From Phallusia fumigata (lineage: Eukaryota > Chordata > Ascidiacea > Phlebobranchia > Ascidiidae), in assembly GCA_008931825.1 (NCBI GenBank), contig QXVZ01020587.1, positions 1-53,349 of the forward strand: 53,349 bases of DNA. The letters run 5' to 3'. The position numbers and the translations under genes were made by a program. Every line of letters begins with the position of its first letter. The stretch's first letter is position 1. A model generated the notes under the pieces. It did not search any database. It had not been told where the DNA came from and saw only the letters and a program-made list of their open reading frames with translations. Positions 1 through 11,802 of this stretch are shown one piece after another.

Positions 1-3000
1 AAGGTTGTTTTCAAAACCCAGGTCATGGAAGGGCTGAATTTGGATTTGCATTGCTAAAAAAGAGCCATGCTTTGAAGCTAGTATTGTCTGAAGGCGTTAT
101 TTACTGCACGCAGCGTGAAAAAAGGGCTAGTGAACGTGCCTGTGAAAGATTATGAGTAAGTGTTTGACATTTCAGAAATGTCAGGCTGCTTGGGTCGCGC
201 CAGGACAGTGTTCAATACGCGGTAACAACGTTTCTGTGGTTTTAGGGGATTTAAAGATCAAAAGGGTGTCTTTTGCCTTACCAGAATGATCCTAAAGTTT
301 GAGAGTTTTAAAATTCTGCTATAAGTCACCACGGCTAAGAGTAATGGGTGGAATTTTAGGACACTAAAGCACTTTGGTCTATTCAGGTGGAAAAAGCACT
401 TAGTGGTATAACAAGTCTATTGATTTTATTGATTTATGCTTCATGAGCATGTCTGGTTAGTGGAGTCAGTTTAGGCATCTCGGTGTAATTCTGAAGCACC
501 CACTTGTCAGCGATAGTGTCTGTGGTTCACTGAATGAACTGAGTGCTGTACAACTCGCCTGTTTTGTTTGCCAAGCGATATCTATACCGTGTTTGCTGTC
601 TTTTTATGAGTTTTTTTGAGCATTTTACAATTCAGCTTCCAGACATTCGATTAGTCAGTCATTATAGTCATTATTTAGCTATTTCACGCATCAGTAAAGG
701 CGAAAGTTGATCTGAACTGTGTTTTATGCACTATTTTGGAGAATAAATAGGTCAAACACGTGCTGGGAGAAATGAGCGGTACGCAGTGGTGGTGATTAAT
801 ACCTCGCCTGTGACGTCAGAATAGCCCGAAGGTAGATGTCGAACATAGCCTTTGTTGATTCGATAAACAGTTGCCCAGCCACAAGCACGCGTCGCCAGAG
901 CAACTATCGCTATGCTTAATCAAGCGTATCGCTAATCACGTGCCTTAACTGCGTGCCAACGAAAACCACGGCGCTTCCTGGCTCAATCTAAATGCGTCTG
1001 GACGACAGCGACGTTGCGTCATAGGTTGATTTCGTAGCTGCAGTTGTCGCCGATGACTTGTGGAGAGATGACGACCTCGCCTGGCCTCAGGTTTCATTCG
1101 ATTAAACGCGAATATTGCAAAGTGACATGATGGCGCGGGGCTGCTGACGGTGCAGGGCTTTTTGCAGCAAGGGCTTGGGTCTGCCTTAAACACTAGAGGC
1201 GAGCCGGGAAGTTTTGTTGCATTATGTCCTGTCGGTTTTAGGTGTTTATTTGGCCATCGGTTCGGACACGGAATCAGCATTACGTCATGGTATGAAATTC
1301 GAATAATTACGTCACAATTGCTAATTAAGCCAATTGCACTGTAGTCCATAAATCTACTACAGGGCCTGTGCATCCCACATTTGAGCATGCCACAACAAAT
1401 AGAATTCGATTATTTTACCCTTGCCTTTTTGTTTTCTGACGAATCATGCCTTTTTTTTAAAACTTATGAGCCTTTAAGGTATCGGGCTCATGTTTGAAAG
1501 TGTTCTCTGTTTTACCCCCATTGTAGGTGTCATTCACCGCAAAGGGACAGTCTTACGCTCAGTTATTAACACTTCAAGTTTTCAGTCTACTGAAGCACTT
1601 TTAAACCAAAGTTGCTCGCCCACAAAAACAACATGGTGTTTGTTAAGACCCAATGGGTGTATGCTATCAAGCATTAACATTTGCTGTAAAAAGTTTTGGT
1701 AATCTTCATTTGGAAAGGTAATTCTTGTGGCGTACAGTTTGTACAGCACATGCTGTATTTATTGACCGCCGTTATTCAAATACTGATTAGCGTAACGGAA
1801 CGTGGGCGTTTTGTGACACAGTTTTAACGCTACTACACAGCAACAAACAACAAAAAGCACAATTCGTCATCATCTGTAGAGTAACACATAGACTTCAACA
1901 CCTTTTGACAGCCAAAAACCCCATATACTGCTTACTGGACCATATATAGCGTAGTTTTAGCTGGGCGCAGCGCATACAATGCAGCAAGAGCGATCTAGGA
2001 GCAAGGCAATCGTTTTGTGGTTAGGGCTCGGAGCGGATGTGTCCCAAGACGTCAAATGCTCATGGCTTCCCGTGTTTCAGAAGTCAAGGGCAGCACAAGG
2101 CAATCGGGAAGGAAGTTTAGCGCTAATTTGTTGTTGTGTAAACGTGTCCTGGCGTCCATGGTTCAGAAATTCTGTTGAGAGCAAAGGATAGGTAGAATGT
2201 TGTTGTCTTATCAGCTGGTTTGTTTACAGTACATATCTATGTCCTGTTGTACGTTTTTCTTCTTTCAAATTGTAAACATACTGTATTTACTGCGGTAAAA
2301 GCTAATCTTTAGGAACAAAAACGTCAAAAATATTGAATACACGCGATTTTTAACAAAACATGCTGGCCTAGTAGTTCTTGAAAGCGACACACTTTTTTCA
2401 TTAAACTCTTCGGCAATATCTCATGCCATTATTAGTGATATTTGGATCTATATTTATTTTTGTCTTTTTTTCATTATGTTTTTATGGGGGTTATGAACAG
2501 AAGCATGTTTAGTGTTCCAAGCGATTTACATCGATTCAAACTTGATCAACATGCCATTAAACACATTCGAAAACATGTGACGAATATTTAAATTGGTACT
2601 TTCTGTCCATGTTGAATGTTTTGCGAATCAACATGCATTTTGACTTGCCGTTTATGGCGCAGCGCGGCACAATGTTTTCAAGCTAGACGACAGGACAAAT
2701 TTGGCTAGCTATTAGCAGAGCGTGCTGACATAGTTTTGACCCCATTTGCTCTTTTTGCGCTTGAATCATTCGACTAAAACATCATTCACTCAACCTACCT
2801 ACACCAAAAGGAAGGGTTCACTGCACAGCTCCGTAAATGACCCGTAGAATTTTGACGGAAGTTGTGAAGTCAGAACAGTGATGCTACGTCATAGCAAAAA
2901 ATACTGCCTGCCGTGCGTGTCGTGTTTAGGTAGGAGAAAGGGTAAGATATTTTCGTTAAACGCAACTTTGGTTGTAAAAAATGTGAAATGGAAATGTGTG

Positions 3001-3581
3001 GATGGGTGAATGCAAGAGATTAGAAATTGTGACTTTGCCGTTAGATTTAGTTATTTCTGTGTTTAATGGAAATTTTATTTATCGGCGTTTTTGTGTGACA
3101 CAAAAGTATGGTTGGATAAGATAACAATGAACGAGTTTCCACTGTTGGCAAGTTGGCATTTTTTAACGATTTGATATGCTACAGTTCATCTATATTTACT
3201 ACGCGAATATGGCTCATGACATCAGTTCACGCGCTTATGTAAACACAACCAGTGTGTTAAGATTGCGTTTCCTCTTCAAACAAGTCAATCCGGAGCTACT
3301 CACGAGGTTTTTGTTTACCGCGCAGGTTCATTTAGAGTGTACCGTCTACCCAGTTCCTTAGTACAGTTGCACTGTAACCTACTCCCGAACCAACCTTGCA
3401 TTAGTTCAACCCAACGACACCGCACTGAAGGTGAAACCCGGTCGGGCCGGGGCGTCTGCAACGAATTTATCGGTGACGCACGCAGCGTGAGCAGTCTCTG
3501 TGGTCATAGAAGGGAACTACTGCGTTGTGTACAGGAATCGTTAGGAGTCCTTGACAACCACGCAGAAGACAAGCGGTGAAA
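1..3581. other. Intergenic, no gene recognised
   Basis: No reading frame here resembles a known family. The longest open frame (945-1388, minus) has no domain I recognise and looks like chance. The last few hundred bases may hold the promoter and 5' untranslated region of the LIM gene starting at 3582; an in-frame stop lies at 3552-3554. Confidence 0.5.
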
Positions 3582-5936
3582 ATGAGCGTGAAACTGGACA
3601 GAAGTGCTAGCGTGCCGAACTGCGGCAAGTGCATGGAGTCGTTGCTGGGCAAGCAGTATCTTATGAAGGTTGGTGGTTCGAATTGTTAAATTCAGTGTCG
3701 AATTTAATGACTTTTTCTTGCTTTTTTGTCGCTGGATCGATGCACTGGTGCCCTCTTTAATACAGGCTATGTTGCATTGTTATAACAGGCAGACAAAATG
3801 CGTACTTTAGTCAAAAAAGGCATAATGTTTTTTAAATATATTGGTGAAAAAACATTTAAGTTATAGGGTATGTGTCATAAATATTTTTGTCGCTGGATCG
3901 ATGTACCGGTGCCCTCTTTAATAAAGGCTATTTTGCACTTTTATAACAGGCAGACAAAATGCGTACTTTATTCATAAAAGGCATAATGTTTTTTAAATAT
4001 ATTGGTGAAAAAACATTTGAGTTATAGGGTATGTGTCATAAATATTTTTGTCGCTGGATCGATGTACCGGTGCCCTCTTTAATAAAGGCTATTTTGCACT
4101 TTTATAACAGGCAGACAAAATGCGTACTTTATTCATAAAAGGCATAATGTTTTTTAAATATATTGGTGAAAAAACATTTGAGTTATAGGGTATGTGTCAT
4201 AAATATTTTTGTCGCTGGATCGATGTACCGGTGCCCTCTTTAATAAAGGCTATTTTGCACTTTTATAACAGGCAGACAAAATGCGTACTTTATTCATAAA
4301 AGGCATAATGTTTTTTAAATATATTGGTGAAAAAACATTTGAGTTATAGGGTATGTGTCATAAATATTTTTGTCGCTGGATCGATGTACCGGTGCCCTCT
4401 TTAATAAAGGCTATTTTGCACTTTTATAACAGGCAGACAAAATGCGTACTTTATTCATAAAAGGCATAATGTTTTTTAAATATATTGGTGAAAAAACATT
4501 TGAGTTATAAGGTATGTGTCATAAATATAAATTAATGACGGAGGTATATTAACTTCTTTGGAAATATTGAGAGTTTGTTTACCATATAAGTCTAAAAACC
4601 TTTGAAATGTCAAAAATTCGTTCATACTTTGTGACAAAACGTACACACTATAAAAAGATATCACGCTGCTCCTTTACCGGAAGTGTGCAAATTCGTCACA
4701 ATTTATCTACATGACGTAGTATTTATCTTGCGTGACGTGACCTCACCTACGTCACGTCTCACGCGAGGCTGCGAAAACCGACAAATCTGTTTGTTTTTCG
4801 CGCAGGNGCTTTCAATCCCGATAGCTGTCGATGGTGTCGCAAAGAGCATATGACGTCATCAGAATCAGAAACTGTGGCGTCATCAGAAATGCAACCACGT
4901 TTTTATCGAATCGTAACAGAAACTTCGTTATTTTTTCCACCACCTTAAAACATGATAACTCCAACTTACACCTACTAATGTACGCAGCAACCATATTCAC
5001 CTTTCATTTTAGATCATCAAGTCCAAGGGAGTCGCCTACAAGGAACAGACGTTCCACGCTGCTTGTTTTCTGTGTGCGGGATGTGAGACGAATATTGCTG
5101 GCGAACAATTCATCACCCACGAAGAGCAGCCCTACTGCGTGAACTGCCACAAGAACTTGTTCTCAAAGAAGTGTCACAAATGCGGTGATCCCATCTCAGG
5201 TATGAATGATGGATGGCTAAATAGTTGCTACATTTTTTTTGCGCCTCATATCGTCCTCACGTCGCGCAGCTATTTCCGGCTTGGTGATTTTTTTAGTGCT
5301 ATTGTGTCGTTAGATTTCTTTCATCAAGCGAAACAAATCAACTCGACCGCGTTGTGAGGTTGTGGGTTCTAATCCCAACTCGGTCTCTTGCGCGTTACTG
5401 CGCGAGAATTCAAGGCGGTAACATCAGGAAATAATGACTTTTCTGCCGAAAGTGACTAAAATTTAAACAGCAAGCATATGGTTAAGTTTAAAAGAAGACC
5501 TAATGGTACTTCACTGTAAAACCTTAAAGGTATGAAAATGTAAAGGATCATTGCAGCAACCTACTGTGATTGGTAAATGCAGAAGCCCATCTAAACCTGC
5601 AATTGTCGTTTATGCTAAACAAGTAGATGACGCTTAGCTATTCATAACGTTAGCTGTCAACACTTGGTTATAAAGTTGCATCATACCGTCAACCACTATC
5701 GGCTTTTTGTTATAAATTGGCCATATTAAACATCAGTCAGCAGCCAATAATCAAGTACACTTTATGATACCACCCGTACAGGCATCAAGGAGACCAAGAT
5801 GATTGCATTTGAGGACCTGTCCTGGCATGTCGAGTGTTTCACCTGCTTCGAATGTGGACGGCAACTTGAGGGTGAGGGGTTCGCAATGCATAAGGAGGAA
5901 ACGTATTGTGAGGAGTGCGCCGGACAGATCCCCTGA
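3582..5936 (+). CDS. Small FHL-like LIM-domain protein (3 exons, 142 aa)
   Basis: Exons 3582-3668, 5013-5199 and 5782-5936 join in phases 0 and 1 to give 142 residues. LIM domains are double zinc fingers that act as protein adaptors, in FHL proteins between actin structures and transcription factors. Exon 1 carries CGKC followed by MESLLGKQYLMK, which resembles the N-terminal half-LIM finger of FHL proteins. Exon 2 supplies FHAACFLCAGC and YCVNCHKNLFSKKCHKCGDPIS; exon 3 supplies WHVECFTCFECG and YCEECAGQIP, matching the last two LIMs of FHL. The start is the first ATG after the in-frame stop at 3552. The gap between CGKC and the His of the first LIM is about 26 residues, longer than usual, and FHL's central LIMs are missing. 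Intron 1 holds a 161-bp tandem repeat. A truncated FHL, a mis-assembled locus or another two-LIM adaptor are all possible. Confidence 0.82.
3728..4528. repeat. 161-bp tandem repeat, five copies, in LIM-gene intron 1
   Basis: The string GTCGCTGGATCGATG recurs at 3728, 3889, 4050, 4211 and 4372, exactly 161 bases apart. Copies 2-5 are almost identical; copy 1 differs at several positions. Each unit contains TTTAATAAAGGC and AGGCAGACAAAATGCG. The near identity points to recent expansion or homogenisation. Confidence 0.97.
5337..5412 (+). repeat. tRNA-like SINE fragment (B-box-like)
   Basis: The segment contains GGTTCTAATCCC, close to the pol III B-box of tRNA-derived SINEs, inside intron 2 of the LIM gene. 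No convincing A-box or tRNA fold is visible. It resembles the heads of the SINEs near 13.4 and 16.3 kb. Confidence 0.4.
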
Positions 5937-7353
5937 AAAACGGACTCGGACGGCCCCATGTACATGTGATATGTATAAATGCTGACTTTTTGCATGGCGT
6001 AATATGTGTAAGTTTCAGTGTACTTTTTATCGACCCCGAGCATGGCTTTAGTATTATGCTTTGGAAGAACCCGATGAGCTTTATGTGTGTTTTTTTCCTC
6101 ACATGACCCTGACACGACAATATATTGCTTTGATTTGCAGTAGCAACCGGTTGTGAGCGTTTCCTATGTGCATTTAAATTCGTTTGTGCATTCTACCATG
6201 GAAATTTTATTTTAGGCCTAAACTTCTATTTTTTAAGTCTCAGGACAACCTAGTTATGGTTGACTACACAAAGCTCGTTTGCAAATGCTCATGACCCGTT
6301 GTCCAACAAACGTCAATGTAGATTTAATCATATTCAGTACATTAGATTTTGTACATGTTGACATCAGATTAGTTAGCAGAAAATAACGAATCGCATTTGG
6401 TATTTACTCATACGAAAAACGTTGAAGTGAGTTGTTAGCTTGAATGTGATTCGCCGATATGAAAGCACAAAAAAATGATACATGTACTTTTACATAAATC
6501 ATGTTGATCTTCGTAAAACATCACGTCGCTATACCACGTTACACATGATTCACTTTCAGTTGTGCTTTGTGTCTTTTCGTCAATGGGCCTTTTTGAGGTG
6601 TAGTCTTATCAGCAGTATTAAAAACATGAGTTGCATTGCACTGTTCTTGTACTGTCTTTGTACTATTTGGTCAAAATGAAAATGACCCCCATAAATCATT
6701 AAGCGGTTTAGGCTTTGCTTGGCGGGTTAACGAATTGCTTAAGAGCTTATTTCAAAACATACCTGCCAGAGAACTTGTATATAGTGAATATATTTTATTG
6801 CAAACGTCGACAATCGCTGTTGTCATCATCAGTGCGTATCTTGTGTTCCAATATTGAAAAATAGTTGAATGTCATCATTTACTGTACAAAACTTGCTAGC
6901 AACATGACATAAGCATACACGAAACCAATACAGTTGCAACTTTTCACTCCACATGTAATTAGATCAAAAAATCTTCACCAGACTTGTTGGCCAAACGACA
7001 ATCTTCACCATGAGATAAATGACTGTAGCGCTGCAAACCGGGTTGCAGCAGCCAACGCTGAAGTTGTAACATTGTCCTACACCGCAAAGCCATATTAAAG
7101 AGGGGTAAACGAGTTCATTTCAATTAGTTTTAATGCCAGAGCCTGCGGTGAACAGGTCATCACATGTAGCGTTAGTGCGTCTGTCACTGCTAAAATTAAA
7201 GTTGCTGCGCTCATCGAGTGGGATTGAAATCAAGGGGTTTCACTTAAAGCATCATGCGGTCACAACACGCCAGGCCTGCAAGAGGCGTTATACCGAATCA
7301 TAGTCGGCCTTTCAAGCATTTCCATTCAGCAAAGCTTGGACTAGAAAAATCAA
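5937..7353. other. Intergenic / 3' flank of the LIM gene
   Basis: This follows the LIM gene stop and should include its 3' untranslated region. No AATAAA stands out nearby; an ATTAAA near 6616 is a weak candidate. No further coding sequence is recognised. Confidence 0.4.
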
Positions 7354-7426
7354 GCCTGCGGTGGGATTCGAACCCACGACAGGAGCCTATCCGGGGCTGG
7401 CGCTCCACCAACTGAGCTACCTGGTC
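7354..7426 (-). repeat. tRNA-like sequence, probably a SINE head or tRNA pseudogene
   Basis: On the minus strand there is a perfect A-box (TAGCTCAGTTGG, 7408-7419) and a perfect B-box (GGTTCGAATCC, 7364-7374), with a good T-stem GTGGG/CCCAC. The acceptor arms do not pair, the anticodon stem pairs only if shifted, and the base before the putative anticodon is C instead of T. I therefore call it tRNA-derived and not a working tRNA gene. A short inverted repeat (CTAATGGTCTA class) flanks its 5' side at 7422-7480. Confidence 0.7.
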
Positions 7427-8736
7427 TAATGGTGTCGCCCTGTCCTCACACCTCTGTGAATATGGCACACACTAGACCATTAGGACCTGTAGAACGGGTT
7501 TGGGTAGGCTGTCCTCCTTAGCAAAACGACTACTTACAAAAATGCAACAAATTCGGTTGGAAGGACAAAATGTGCAAACCTGGCTTGAAAGAGTGACATA
7601 CAACCACAGTACTTCAACCAAGGCACTGCGGCCCACGTTTGTGAGTATTTTGGGCTGGCTAAACACATCAGCCAGATAGGGTACCTGAATGTGAAGGAAA
7701 ACTTAACCAGAAAATGTGAAATGGTTAAGGAACTAGAATGGTGTTCTACAGGGGCGCAAACGGTTACGTTGCGGACCGCTTGCGGCACAGCGGGCATGCA
7801 GCGTTTGGACGACGCTGAACTAAGGTATAAAATGACATCAATGTCCCACCACCTAAAACTCATAAAGCTTTCATAATCAAAAGTCCGATGGAACAACTAA
7901 CCTTCTGTACATAGATCAATGACGCGTCAGTCGACACGCAACCTTTGTGAGCTTCTGACGTCATCCTTAGGGAAATGCTGACGTCAGGAGTAGCGACGAT
8001 GGAAAAGGTCACTTGCTGCCGTATGCTGACTGGAGTTAGTCCAGCTACCTCGGTAACGAGATGTGGTTTTAAGATAATCAAGCAACCTGTGCAAAGTGGC
8101 GCTTTGCAATTAGCCTGCTCTGGGGGGACTAACAACCGCCGGCTTGGTGTAGGAATGCCTGTAAGTTAACAACACTTCTCAGGATGTTTTGGGTTGAGAG
8201 TGGAAAACCTATTTAGTACGGGTCGCATGAACTGCACAACATTAAGGACGGGCTCCAAAAATCTGACTGTTACGTCACAAACACAGCTAGTGATTAAAAG
8301 TGTGGCAATTTTTAAGCAAGTTTGACGTCATAATACGGTTTAATGTTGAATATAAATTGCCAATAATGGCGAAGTCATCTCTTGGGAAATTTTAATACAT
8401 AAACATTTAATGGTTTTGACTTTTAATGCTATGTTGTATACTTTTTTGACGCGAGCTACACCCCCTTGTTTTAGGCGATTGTTAAATATGCTTATTGGTA
8501 TCTGCAATGGACTTATAGAGGGTTTCATGAACCCAAGGCATTTTCGTGACACCACTTCCTAGACCGGTTTGCTGCGGTTTATTATGAAACATTTCGAACC
8601 GTTTTTTGGAAAGCAATTAAGTCTTTTGAAAGAGTTTGTTTTACTCAGTGGCGGCTCGTAGTTAAAATTAGTGGGGAAGCTGCACACAAATTTTACCTTT
8701 ATGCGCATAGCAGCCAAACACCACGCAGCTGAAGCG
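7427..8736. other. Intergenic, no gene recognised
   Basis: Several open frames run on both strands at 7500-8170 with some plausible splice sites, but no protein family could be recognised. The sequence may be old transposon remains. Confidence 0.35.
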
Positions 8737-8744
8737 CACAGTTC

Positions 8745-9131
8745 CAGGGTTGCCGAAAATTCGCCCAAATTCTACTTTCAATACCAAACAGCTTGTTTAA
8801 CACTAAAAGTGTACTTGTTTTTCAATGCAAGACCTTACAGATCGCTTTAGACACAAGTTGCGACTAACGGTAGAAATTTGGAAGCTAAGCAAACGCAACG
8901 CAAAAAAACTACGTAAGATAAGATGCAATTGTAGTATACGGACCAATCAACTGCCTTAATAATGCAATCATATTGCTAAAATGTGACAGGTAAATACCGT
9001 AAATTGACTTGGTTTTGCAATAAAATGTTTAAAGAAAAATTCGGCCAAACCAATTTTTTTTCGGCCAATGGCTTTAAAATTCGGCCAAACTTCTGGAATT
9101 TGGCCGAAAAAAGGCCAAACTGGCAACCCTG
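8745..9131. mobile_element. hAT-type MITE with perfect 8-bp target duplication
   Basis: The element starts CAGGGTTGCC and ends GGCAACCCTG, a perfect 10-bp inverted repeat. It is flanked on both sides by the same 8 bases, CACAGTTC (8737-8744 and 9132-9139), the target duplication length of hAT transposons. At 387 bp with no transposase frame it is non-autonomous. The right part contains several TTCGGCCAA subterminal repeats. Confidence 0.92.
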
Positions 9132-9139
9132 CACAGTTC

Positions 9140-10500
9140 CATACAAAGATTTTTTGTATTTTTCATAATCTGGGCCTTTATGACGTCACAGTGAATTCTT
9201 TTTAGTGCGCAAGTTGTATGATGGTAACTGACATTAAGCAAAACGATTAAACATGGCACTTCTACAAGTATNATGGACTGGAAATTACCCAATTTCTTTA
9301 ATTGTAGGCATTTAGTAAAACTTTACACATTCAGTAAAAATTTAACTTCATTTTTGCGACAGCAAACATTCATTGTTTTGCTTAAATAACGTGTTGGGAC
9401 CCAATGAACCTTTACCACATTTTCGACTGTTACGCTAAAGTGCTTATCTTCGATAAACTCAGCTAAATACAATCACAGCTACCAAAGGGTTTTATTCAAC
9501 ATGGAACTATCTAAGAGTTAGAGCCGACTCTTTCGTAACCAGTTCACATTACGATGCGGCCATTTTGCGTTTTCAAGAGGCTATTGCAGCAAAAAAGAAG
9601 ACGAAAGCGAGAAATCCACATATATCAGAAAAAACTGCAAAAGAGTGTGACGAAGCGACAAGTAGCAAAGGCAAGATCAAGTGCGTTAAAAAATCTGTAT
9701 CAAAGTTTTGGTTCACTATCACACTATTTGCGGAAAGCAACGATGGATCGCAATAATCGGGGTTGGGAGACCGACAGTTCGTGCCAAACCGAGGAGGGAC
9801 TTTTGTAGATGACCGTGACATCAGAATGAGGTGAGGATAATTTATCATGTAATTTTGCTTCCAGATTTCCAGGACTGTCCTTAGAAAAGGAGAGGCTATG
9901 TTTACCCCAACCACACTTAAGATCTGGAAGAAGTTGTGGAAAAACGACTGAGATAAATGGTAACCATTAGGCATGGACATTGTGGGCAATGACAGGTAAA
10001 ACTTCGATTGATGCTATAAATTCCTTCGAACACAGCTTATGAAAATGGGTCGAGGGGGACATAATTCCCCCAACCACAAAAACGTTAATCACAACAATTA
10101 CACACAAACAAACATTACGTACCAACTTGTACGGAGTTCAGGTCAAAACGATTCAATACACTTTCGACAAGCTTATCAAATAGCTATGAACATGAATACA
10201 ATGCCAAGTTGGCACAAAAAATGCTTCCAACAGCTAGTTAACCACAAACTACGAGAAAGAATATGAACATGCGCCGTGTGATGTGCCAATTCGTTTGACC
10301 TCATCTACAACATAACACTACAGCGAGCAACACGCGCACTATACACAAATCGAAATTGACGCGATGCTATAACTTTTGTCGGATTTGCGAAGCAGGTCCA
10401 ATTTTACAATTGGCTTTTTACAGTCCTATTTGGGGTTTAGATCAGTACCCTTTTGCACAGTCGCTTGCAAGGAATTATCCATGAATCTTCCCGACAGCGA
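9140..10500. other. Intergenic, no gene recognised
   Basis: Overlapping open frames occur at 9554-9989 on both strands. The plus frames are Lys/Arg-rich but match nothing I know, and there is no supported splice structure. Confidence 0.35.
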
Positions 10501-10562
10501 CACTTACAATAAATAACCCAACTACAAGGTCCACATTATAGTTGGGTTATTCATTGTAAGTG
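10501..10562. repeat. 24-bp hairpin with 14-nt loop
   Basis: The arms at 10501-10524 and 10539-10562 are reverse complements with one mismatch (A opposite C if transcribed from plus, a G-U pair if transcribed from minus). The loop is CAAGGTCCACATTA. The size is compatible with a short-hairpin or pre-miRNA-like transcript, but near-perfect arms without bulges also fit a small palindromic mobile element. Confidence 0.7.
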
Positions 10563-11568
10563 TAGTATTTCTGTAAAGGTAGACCAACCTTTTAATGTTA
10601 GGCAATTTTTTATCACATCCTGTATGGAAGGAATGACAATTTTGAAAATAGGCAAAGAGGGAATGCACGGAACCACTCGTCGCTTTCCGCTTTTAGGCTA
10701 TAATACCTGGAGTCAGTAGTCGAGAGTTTTTAAGATCGTTTCCACTTCAATCATTAAAGTTTCATCATATGGCGTTTGTTTATACATCGGAGCACTTACT
10801 ATTTTCAGAACAGAAAGAATAAGCTACTTCCAAACTCCACGTGACTTGCAGTACGTGGATTGAAAGCCATTAAATGTCGCGTTGTGTGAGGCAAATATAA
10901 ATTTGTGCTTGATTTCGAGCCTTTCATTGCCCGGTGGGCGCATTGCGTCTGAAATATGCATTGCCACGATAACCGGTGTTCAGGCAAGTCATATTCCAGA
11001 GTGCTGAAACGTGCTGTGATGAACTTCGAATATTATATTCGTCACATGTGCCTATTGGGCAAAATCATTGAACGCTTTAAACCAAATCATTGAACGCTTT
11101 AAACTGTAACGCACGATGCAATTGACTCCCAACACGCAAAACACCATCCATCAACAGTGGGTTCAGTCTCTGCAAAGTTTTCCAAGTCTTCCTTTGTCGC
11201 TAGGCATTTATTCTCAGCATACTCATGATCGCACTGTGAAAGTGCGCGAATTTCTTGAGCAAACTTCTGCTTCCGCACGTAATTAAATATTGAAATGGAA
11301 TTTTTTATTTCCGCGACACGGATCGGTAGCTCGTGACTTCTTGGTCCGAGTATTCTCGACAAACTTCAGTGGGCCTAGCCTAGCCTTCAAAAAGCTACAG
11401 CATACACCCATTTTCAAATTCTCATATACGACACAGTTCAAATTCTCAGATATGATTTAATCACCCGAGTATCTGAAAAGAAGAGGACTCGGAAATTCAA
11501 TTGCATCACGCTTTGGAAGTATTCTCTTTCACTTCCTTTTCGCATCTAAACTCGTGTTTGCACAGCTC

Positions 11569-11802
11569 TTACAGCAATAGTCGCGCTTGCAAGACAACTG
11601 GAGCAAATAACCCGAAAGGAATAAAAAGAGAACTCACACAAACAATATATGCTTCGTCCAGTAATTGGCATTTGCTTTTCGTCACATCAAACTGAAATGT
11701 GTTATGCTGGCAATAACAGCTCACCCCTAGAACACATTCCACCTGACTGGCGTATTTTTTCAAGAAAAATTGATGACGTTGCAGAGTCGCTTTGGGGCAC
11801 AT
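11569..11802 (-). pseudogene. BEL/Pao retrotransposon pol fragment (relic)
   Basis: The minus frame contains CVLGV, then FQFDVT, then VSSLFIPFGLFAPVVLQARLLL-like sequence. This matches the conserved block after the reverse transcriptase of BEL/Pao LTR retrotransposons (typically ALGV.W, F.FDV, VSS.YDPLGF.AP..L.A..LL). No catalytic YVDD block is found upstream in frame, and stops and frame changes surround the fragment, so it is a dead copy. Frames at 11803-12835 (for example a GILLLIG motif near 12310) probably belong to the protease region of the same relic, but less surely. Confidence 0.75.

Noticed and set aside
945..1388. A 147-codon minus-strand frame
   Set aside because: No domain, no splice partner, composition like random sequence; treated as chance.
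7354..7426. A functional tRNA gene
   Set aside because: A- and B-boxes are perfect, but the acceptor stem does not pair, the anticodon stem is poor and position 33 is not T.
7500..8170. Possible exons on the plus strand with GTATAA/GTAAGT donors
   Set aside because: The translated pieces match no family and phases could not be joined convincingly.
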